In this document: positions 4,281-8,507 of the stretch, piece by piece
How positions within the stretch are numbered: position 1 is the first letter of the stretch
Layout of the letters: the number at the start of each line of letters is the position of its first letter
DNA from: JBFHDX01 sp041584475
Lineage (GTDB): Bacteria > Pseudomonadota > Alphaproteobacteria > UBA8366 > JADFVY01
Direction: 5' to 3'
NCBI GenBank assembly: GCA_041584475.1
Contig: JBFHDX010000143.1
Location: 1 to 8,507 of the forward strand
DNA: 8,507 nucleotides
Notes under the pieces: generated by a model
The model's input: the letters and a program-made list of their open reading frames with translations, nothing else
Database searches by the model: none
Told to the model about the DNA's origin: nothing
Translations under genes and position numbers: made by a program

Positions 4281-5684
4281 GTGGCCCGTATCCTGCTGCC
4301 GATTGCACTCGCGCTGGCCATTATCCCGCAAGCGGCCGCGCAGGCGCGCGAGCCGCTGCCCGAGGTCGCGCTGGAACTCGTGGCCGAGGGGCTCAATGCA
4401 CCGATCTTTCTCGTCGCCCCGCCCGACGGCAGCGGTCGCCGGGTGATCGGCGACCAGACCGGGGTCGCCTGGCTGCTCACGACCGGCGGCGAGCGGCTCG
4501 AGGCTCCGTTCCTCGACCTGCGCGACCGGCTGACGCCGTTGCTCGAGGCGTTCGACGAGCGCGGCCTGCTGGCGCTCGCCTTCCACCCCGCGTTCGCCCG
4601 CAACGGTCTCTTCTACGTCACCTACAGTGCGAGACGGCGGCCCGATTCGCCGTTCACCGGCACGACCGCCTATACTTGGCGGCTGTCCGAGTTCAAGATC
4701 TCCGCCGCGGATTCGAACCGCGCCGACCCCGCCAGCGAGCGGGTGCTGCTCGAGATCGACTGGGTCAACCGCAAGCACAATGGCGGCGGCCTCGCGTTCG
4801 GCCCCGACGGCTATCTGTATGCCGGGGTCGGCGACGGCGGCGGCGTGCACGGCGTGCCCGAGGTCTACGTCCCGCCCAAGATCGACGACGACGCGTTCCG
4901 CCACGCCGCGGAGATCAAGGAGGACCCCTACAGGATCCCCGAGCGGTTTCACAAGTACGACCGCTACGCCCAGGACACGAACCGCCTGCAGGGCAAGATC
5001 CTGCGCCTCGACGTCGATCGCGGCCAGCCCGGCTACGCGATCCCGCCGACCAACATCTTCCGCGGCAAGGCGGAGGGCCGGGACGAGATCTACGCCTGGG
5101 GGTTTCGAAACCCGTTCCGCCTGTCCTTCGACCGCATCGGCAACGGCGACATGTTCGTCAGCGGCGTCGCCGAATCGCTGTGGGAGGCGATCTACCTCGT
5201 CGACCGGCCCGGCAATTACGGCTGGGCGGTGCGCGAGGCCACGCACTGTTTCGAACGGGCCCGCGCCTTCGACCCGCCGAAGGACTGCCCGCGCATCGAC
5301 GCCCTCGGCGAGCCGATGCGCGACCCGGTCGTCGAGTATCCCAACTGGTCGGTCAAGCGTCCCTGGTCAAAGGTCGAGGCGACGCCGCTCGGCACCGCCA
5401 GCGTCGGCGGCTTCGTCTATCGCGGCCGGGCGCTACCGGCGCTGTACGGGCGGCTGGTTTTCGGCGATTTCAGCACGGTCATCGAGAAGCCCTCGGGCCA
5501 GGTCTTCGTCGCCACCCCGCCGGCATCGTGGGGCGCGCTGTGGCCGCTCGAGCGCCTGATCCAGCTCGACCAGCGCCTGCACAGCCTCGGCGAGGACGCC
5601 GACGGCGAGCTCTATCTGCTGACCACCGCGCGCGGCATCCCGGTCGGCAACAGCGGCAAGGTGTGGAAGCTGGTGCCGCGCTGA
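4281..5684 (+). CDS. Secreted PQQ-dependent sugar dehydrogenase family protein (Glucose/Sorbosone dehydrogenase)
   Basis: This encodes 467 residues from GTG 4281. Residues 1-22 are a clear Sec signal peptide (ARILLPIALALAII, then AAAQA), so the protein is periplasmic. The body matches the soluble glucose dehydrogenase / aldose sugar dehydrogenase beta-propeller, which oxidises sugars with PQQ and passes electrons to the respiratory chain. Landmarks are LALAFHPAFARNGLFYVTYS (97-116), KHNGGGLAFGPDGYLYAGVGDGG (165-187; H166 fits the catalytic base), NRLQGKILRLDV (234-245), EIYAWGFRNPFRLSFD (269-284; the RN pair fits PQQ/substrate contacts of the family) and LPALYGRLVFGDF (385-397). A charged insertion at about 188-232, between the GDGG and NRLQGK motifs, seems longer than in short bacterial members. 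No heme c motif (CxxCH) is present, so electrons must go to a separate acceptor. The true substrate cannot be told, and some family members do not oxidise glucose. No PQQ synthesis gene is in the window. Confidence 0.88.
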   Translation: MARILLPIALALAIIPQAAAQAREPLPEVALELVAEGLNAPIFLVAPPDGSGRRVIGDQTGVAWLLTTGGERLEAPFLDLRDRLTPLLEAFDERGLLALAFHPAFARNGLFYVTYSARRRPDSPFTGTTAYTWRLSEFKISAADSNRADPASERVLLEIDWVNRKHNGGGLAFGPDGYLYAGVGDGGGVHGVPEVYVPPKIDDDAFRHAAEIKEDPYRIPERFHKYDRYAQDTNRLQGKILRLDVDRGQPGYAIPPTNIFRGKAEGRDEIYAWGFRNPFRLSFDRIGNGDMFVSGVAESLWEAIYLVDRPGNYGWAVREATHCFERARAFDPPKDCPRIDALGEPMRDPVVEYPNWSVKRPWSKVEATPLGTASVGGFVYRGRALPALYGRLVFGDFSTVIEKPSGQVFVATPPASWGALWPLERLIQLDQRLHSLGEDADGELYLLTTARGIPVGNSGKVWKLVPR

Positions 5685-5685
5685 G

Positions 5686-5704
5686 CGCGGGGGTGGATCC
5701 CGCG
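5686..5704. terminator. Possible shared terminator between convergent genes
   Basis: CGCGGG (5686-5691) pairs with CCCGCG (5699-5704) around a 7-base loop, in the 48-base gap between the dehydrogenase stop and the SOUL gene stop. The position suits a two-way terminator, but there is no T-run. Confidence 0.25.
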
Positions 5705-5732
5705 AGGCGGGCCGTGGCGAATTGCGGTGGCG

Positions 5733-6371
5733 CTAGCGCTCGACGACAACCGCCACCTCGTTGCGGCGCAGGGCCGGCAGGGTCCAGGGGGGGTCGTAGA
5801 AATAGGCGACCGGTTGGCCTACGGTGCGCCACGCCGTCCCATCTAGTGCCCGCCGCAGCTCCGCCGTTCTGACGGCGACCGCCTCTGCGCCGCGCGAGCC
5901 GCTGAAGCGCAGCACGGCAATCGTCTGCTCGGGCACCTCGACGATGCGGATACGCGGATCGAGCGGCTCGGGCGCCGACTCCGCGTTATACGAAGCGGGC
6001 AGGAAGAAGCGCATGCGCATCCCCGCCTCGTCGCTGCGCGCCGTCTCGACCGGCACCGTCATGGCGATCTTCTCGGGCGGCCGCGAGATGGCATCGACGG
6101 GCCTCGTCAGAACCATCGGGGTCCTCGCCCGGTTGGCACCCGATATGTAGTCGAAGAGCAGACTGAACGCGGCGTTCCGGCCGGCCCTGTCGTCGGCCGC
6201 CTCGACCGTCGCTTCCGCGGCGACGCGCCGCGCGTAGCGGCGAACCTCGATCGCCTCGCCCTGCCGCTCGACGACCTCGTAAGCCGGCTGTTCGGAACCG
6301 GATCGCACGCCGAAGAGGGAGCAGCCCGAGACCACCAGAAGGATCCCTGTGAAGGTTATCGCGCGTCGCAT
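5733..6371 (-). CDS. SOUL/HEBP-family heme-binding lipoprotein
   Basis: This encodes 212 residues. ATG 6371 gives a short signal peptide with lipobox VSGC (cysteine 17), so it is membrane-anchored facing the periplasm. The open frame continues upstream but has no signal there and is a shadow of the neighbouring membrane gene. SOUL landmarks in order are YEVVERQGEAIEVRRYA (31-47), FSLLFDYISGAN (69-80), KIAMTVPVE (101-109), MRFFLPASYNAESAPEPLDP (120-139), AVLRFSG (152-158) and YFYDPPWTLPALRRNEV (190-206). Eukaryotic members bind heme or tetrapyrroles. Bacterial members are mostly uncharacterised, so heme binding is a family-level inference. It lies 64 bases after the four-helix membrane protein on the same strand and may be co-transcribed with it. 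No good Shine-Dalgarno is seen before ATG 6371. Confidence 0.88.
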   Translation of the reverse strand: MRRAITFTGILLVVSGCSLFGVRSGSEQPAYEVVERQGEAIEVRRYARRVAAEATVEAADDRAGRNAAFSLLFDYISGANRARTPMVLTRPVDAISRPPEKIAMTVPVETARSDEAGMRMRFFLPASYNAESAPEPLDPRIRIVEVPEQTIAVLRFSGSRGAEAVAVRTAELRRALDGTAWRTVGQPVAYFYDPPWTLPALRRNEVAVVVER

Positions 6372-6435
6372 GTCGGTGAATGATACGTGCGTCCGGCGCC
6401 GCCGGATCACCGGCGTGCCCGCTCCCGCCGACCGC

Positions 6436-6876
6436 TCACGACCGGAATACGACGTCGACGTGAACCGCCGCCCAGGCGAGATAGGCGAGCCCCAGCAGCG
6501 CGCCGGACGGGAAGACCAGGATCCAGGCCAGCGTGATCCTCGGCTTCTCGAAGCGCAGGCTCGTCGCCGTGGTCGCGACGTTGCTGCAGACGAACCAGAA
6601 GCTGACCATGGCCAGCACGAGGTGGGCCCAGCGCGGCGCGAGCAACAGCAGGACGACGCCGGCAAGGCTCGCCGGGCACGCGACGAAGACGTCGGCGAGG
6701 GCGGTGCCGTAAAGCATCTTCTGCTCGTGCCAGTCGTCGGCACTGCCATCCGGGTTCCGCATCGACTCGCCGCGCAGCACCCGCGCTTGCCAGATCAGCA
6801 GGAGGAGGGCGTACAGGCCGATCAGGGTGACCAGGACGTAGAGCGTAACCTGCGAGACGGGGGACAATGTCTGCAT
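6436..6876 (-). CDS. Four-helix inner-membrane protein of unknown function
   Basis: This encodes 146 residues, from ATG 6876 to TGA 6436-6438. Four hydrophobic segments are clear: about 11-30, 58-80, 83-105 and 114-138. A hydrophilic loop (31-57) between helices 1 and 2 contains RNPDGSADDWHEQKMLYG. Hydrophobicity is nearly continuous from 58 to 105, so helices 2 and 3 form a tight hairpin with PRW at the turn. No heme-ligand, transporter or catalytic motif was recognised. The upstream sequence has only a weak ribosome site (CGGAACGG). It precedes the SOUL lipoprotein on the same strand and diverges from the small membrane protein at 7077. A functional link with the SOUL protein is suggested by adjacency only. 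Confidence 0.7.
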   Translation of the reverse strand: MQTLSPVSQVTLYVLVTLIGLYALLLLIWQARVLRGESMRNPDGSADDWHEQKMLYGTALADVFVACPASLAGVVLLLLAPRWAHLVLAMVSFWFVCSNVATTATSLRFEKPRITLAWILVFPSGALLGLAYLAWAAVHVDVVFRS

Positions 6877-6958
6877 CCGTTCCGCTCAGCGCCGCGCGGG
6901 CCGCGGCCCGCCGCGTGCGCCCGGACCGTCTCGCCGTCCCGCAAGCATGGCGATCATG

Positions 6959-6964
6959 TATACT
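6959..6964 (+). promoter_or_regulatory. Possible -10 box in the divergent 6877-7076 gap
   Basis: TATACT matches five of six bases of the -10 consensus and stands out in very GC-rich sequence, 112 bases before the start at 7077. No convincing -35 box lies 16-18 bases upstream, so this is weak. Confidence 0.2.
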
Positions 6965-7076
6965 CGGCCGCCGGGACGCGCGGCCCGCGACGCCTTCTGG
7001 GTCGAACGCCGTGTCCGGAATCGGGCGCGAATCCCTCCCGTCATCGTCCTAGGCCAAAACGCAGAGAAGGATTGTC

Positions 7077-7319
7077 ATGGATATTCAGACCCTGACGGCG
7101 TTCTTCATGTGGTGCACGATCATCAACGCCGGCCTGTTCGCGTGGGCCGCACTCTGGTTCATCGCAGCCCCCGACTTCATCTACCGCATGCAGAGCAGCA
7201 TGTTCCCGCTGCCGCGCGAGACGTTCGATACGATCATCTATGGCTTCCTCGCGCTGCACAAGATCGTCATCATCGTGTTCGCGCTCGTGCCGTTCCTGGC
7301 GTTGCTGATCGTTGCGTGA
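7077..7319 (+). CDS. Small two-helix membrane protein, probably DUF6868 family
   Basis: This encodes 80 residues. AAGGA lies 5 bases before ATG 7077. There are two hydrophobic segments (about 7-30 and 51-79) separated by a conserved-looking amphipathic loop, APDFIYRMQSSMFPLPRETF (31-50). The opening MDIQTLTAFFMWCTIINAG, the PRETF loop and the end ALHKIVIIVFALVPFLALLIV fit the small protein family I know as DUF6868, common in marine and soil proteobacteria. The family name is from memory and should be checked. Length is full for such a protein. No function is known to me. It is a stand-alone gene, divergent from the four-helix protein and convergent with the HAD hydrolase. Confidence 0.8.
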   Translation: MDIQTLTAFFMWCTIINAGLFAWAALWFIAAPDFIYRMQSSMFPLPRETFDTIIYGFLALHKIVIIVFALVPFLALLIVA

Positions 7320-7373
7320 GCGGGCGTCGGCGAGGCGCGGGTCGGTGCCGCATCCACGCAAACGGATGAGACG

Positions 7374-8099
7374 CTAGCCGCCCCCGAGCTCGGCCCGGTG
7401 CGCCGCGACCAGCTCCGCCATGCCGTTGAAGACGGCGTCGCAGGTCGGCATCTCTTGCGGCTTGCGGGTGGCGCCGAAGCCCTCCCTGTCGTGCCGGCGG
7501 TAGATCCAGCAGTTGGCGAGACCGAAGCGGTTGGCCGGCGCATGGTCGTGGAACATGCTCTCGGCGGTGTGCAGGATCTCGTGCTTCTCGATGCCGAGCC
7601 GCGCCAGGTTTTCCAGCATGTATTCGAAGTTGCGCGGCGACGGCTTGTACGAACCGACGTCCTCGGCCGTGTAGACCGCGTCGAAGACCACCCCCAGCTT
7701 CGCGTTGCTGCGCGCGAAGCTCGCATTGTCGACGTTGGAGAGCACGACCAGCCGGTAGTGCCGCTTGAGGTAGGCGAGCGCCTCCGCGCTGTCCGCGAAG
7801 GCCGGCCAGTCGCCGACCGACCGGCCATAGGCGAGGCACTCCTCCCACGGCGCGGCGACGCCCCATTCCTCGGCGAGCCGCCGGTAGACGACGGCGAGCA
7901 GCTGCGGATAGAGCTTGCCGGGCGTCTGGCGCTGGGCCTCGGATTCGTACCAGGCGTGGGCCTCGAGGACGGCGTCGCGCGACAGCGCCCGGCCGACGCG
8001 GTCGGTCAGGGGTTTGAGCGCGGCGATCATGCCGCTCTCCCAGTCGATCAGCGTGCCGTAGACGTCGAAGGTCAGGGCCTTGTAGTCGCCAAGCCGCAT
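7374..8099 (-). CDS. Type II haloacid dehalogenase-like HAD hydrolase
   Basis: This encodes 241 residues, close to the 220-240 usual for L-2-haloacid dehalogenase-type HAD proteins, and is cytoplasmic. ATG 8099 is chosen because GGAGA lies 6 bases upstream and the HAD motif follows directly. The open frame runs 29 codons further, but that part shows no family features. Motif I is FDVYGTLIDW (11-20) with nucleophile D12. The second Asp of phosphatase-type DxD is Tyr here, as in dehalogenases. Motif II is VVLSNVDN (118-125, S121), and motif III is SYKPSPRNFEYML (150-162, K152). Motif IV is ESMFHDHAPANRFGLANCWIYRR (180-202), which differs from the classic dehalogenase SSNxxD stretch, so haloacid activity is uncertain and another small substrate is possible. 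The hydrolysed substrate cannot be inferred. The gene diverges from the LOV sensor gene across a 229-base gap. Confidence 0.88.
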   Translation of the reverse strand: MRLGDYKALTFDVYGTLIDWESGMIAALKPLTDRVGRALSRDAVLEAHAWYESEAQRQTPGKLYPQLLAVVYRRLAEEWGVAAPWEECLAYGRSVGDWPAFADSAEALAYLKRHYRLVVLSNVDNASFARSNAKLGVVFDAVYTAEDVGSYKPSPRNFEYMLENLARLGIEKHEILHTAESMFHDHAPANRFGLANCWIYRRHDREGFGATRKPQEMPTCDAVFNGMAELVAAHRAELGGG

Positions 8100-8215
8100 G
8101 GCGGGTCTCCATGATGCGGAAGAGCCAGTGATAGCGGCCGCGCCGGCATCGGGGCAAGGCTGCCGTCGCGGAGTCACCGCGCGCATTCCCTCCGACGAGG
8201 ACTCACGCCAGCCGG

Positions 8216-8244
8216 TTGACCGGACGGGCCCTGCGCGTTCAAAT
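8216..8244 (+). promoter_or_regulatory. Candidate sigma-70 promoter for the LOV-domain gene
   Basis: TTGACC (8216-8221) matches five of six -35 bases. After exactly 17 bases TCAAAT (8239-8244) matches four of six -10 bases. Transcription would begin near 8251, giving a leader of about 78 bases before ATG 8329. Confidence 0.4.
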
Positions 8245-8328
8245 ACGGCGCCGAACGAGGCGGCGGCCGTCCCTCAGGCATTGCGGGACCCGCATGTTGG
8301 ACAACGCGACCGGGGAGGAACTGCACCG

Positions 8329-8507
8329 ATGGATGGCCGCGGATACGGGGACGTCACCAAGGCCGACTTGCTGACCGACGAGGAACGCGAACACAGCGTC
8401 GTTATCGCCGACCCGGTGCAGCCGGGGATGCCGATCATCTACGTCAGCGACGAGTTCGAGCGACAGACGGGCTATCCGCCGGAGGAAGTGCTCGGCCGCA
8501 ACTGCCG
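8329..8507 (+). CDS. LOV-domain blue-light sensor protein, N-terminal part only
   Basis: The gene runs off the right end; 59 full codons are visible. ATG 8329 has GGGGAGGA 9 bases upstream; the earlier ATG at 8294 is in another frame that soon stops. Residues 23-60 match the LOV (PAS) consensus: VVIADPVQPGMPIIYVSDEF, then RQTGYPPEEVLGRNCR. The GRNCR motif holds the cysteine (C59, codon 8503-8505) that forms the light-driven covalent adduct with flavin (FMN) in LOV photoreceptors. The PAS core begins almost at the N-terminus, as is common for bacterial LOV-histidine kinases and short LOV proteins. The output domain lies outside the window and cannot be inferred. The divergent HAD gene is its only visible neighbour. 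Confidence 0.85.
   Translation, partial: MDGRGYGDVTKADLLTDEEREHSVVIADPVQPGMPIIYVSDEFERQTGYPPEEVLGRNC

Noticed and set aside
4154..5872. A 572-residue open frame on the plus strand alongside the dehydrogenase
   Set aside because: It is the +1 shadow of the PQQ dehydrogenase gene: Arg-rich, no domain, and it begins inside the inverted-repeat element.
6391..6414. Overlapping hairpins (TCCGGC/GCCGGA and GCCGG/CCGGC) between the membrane protein and SOUL genes
   Set aside because: They are short, mutually exclusive, GC-only stems of a kind expected by chance at this composition, with no T-run.
5733..6749. A 338-residue reading of the SOUL gene with a long N-terminal extension
   Set aside because: The extra N-terminal part is Ser/Arg/Pro-rich low-complexity sequence in a shadow frame of the 6436-6876 membrane gene. 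The lipoprotein signal starts at 6371.
6349..7095. A 248-residue open frame on the plus strand opposite the membrane protein
   Set aside because: It is an Arg/Asp-rich antisense shadow; the opposite strand has clear transmembrane helices and a normal start.
7351..7368. CATCC/GGATG stem between the convergent genes ending at 7319 and 7374
   Set aside because: Five base pairs with an 8-base loop and no T-run is too weak to support a terminator call.

Overview
The window reads as chromosomal DNA of a GC-rich Alphaproteobacterium, possibly Rhodospirillales-like. This assignment is an inference from roughly 73-83% G+C in the coding rows I counted, strong Shine-Dalgarno sites, and the gene families present (TRAP permease, SOUL lipoprotein, type II HAD, LOV sensor). 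No rRNA, tRNA, CRISPR array or integrase was seen.

Layout. Positions 1-141 are the 3' end of a TRAP transporter large permease (+). A small exported protein of unknown function (294-773, +) converges on a small lipoprotein gene (845-1396, -) whose G+C is only about 55%. A two-gene phage packaging remnant follows on the minus strand: a terminase small subunit (2206-2826) and a terminase large subunit (1662-2384) that keeps its ATPase motifs but stops before the nuclease domain. The two reading frames overlap by 179 bases. A plausible promoter and a very strong GC-rich hairpin lie upstream of the pair.

The next block (+) holds a probable Tat-exported lipoprotein with a tyrosine-rich domain and a PPGQ repeat tail (3065-4063), a REP/MITE-like inverted-repeat element (4080-4165), and a secreted PQQ-type sugar dehydrogenase (4281-5684, GTG start). 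A minus-strand pair follows: a four-helix membrane protein (6436-6876) and a SOUL heme-binding lipoprotein (5733-6371). The right end carries a small two-helix membrane protein (7077-7319, +), a type II haloacid-dehalogenase-like hydrolase (7374-8099, -), and the start of a divergent LOV blue-light sensor (8329 to the window end, +).

There is no long operon. The genes are mostly independent, and four exported proteins in a small region (three predicted lipoproteins and the dehydrogenase) give an envelope or periplasm flavour. I found no convincing multigene new system. The points most worth following are the orphan truncated terminase pair, the low-GC lipoprotein beside it, the inverted-repeat element and the repeat-tailed lipoprotein.
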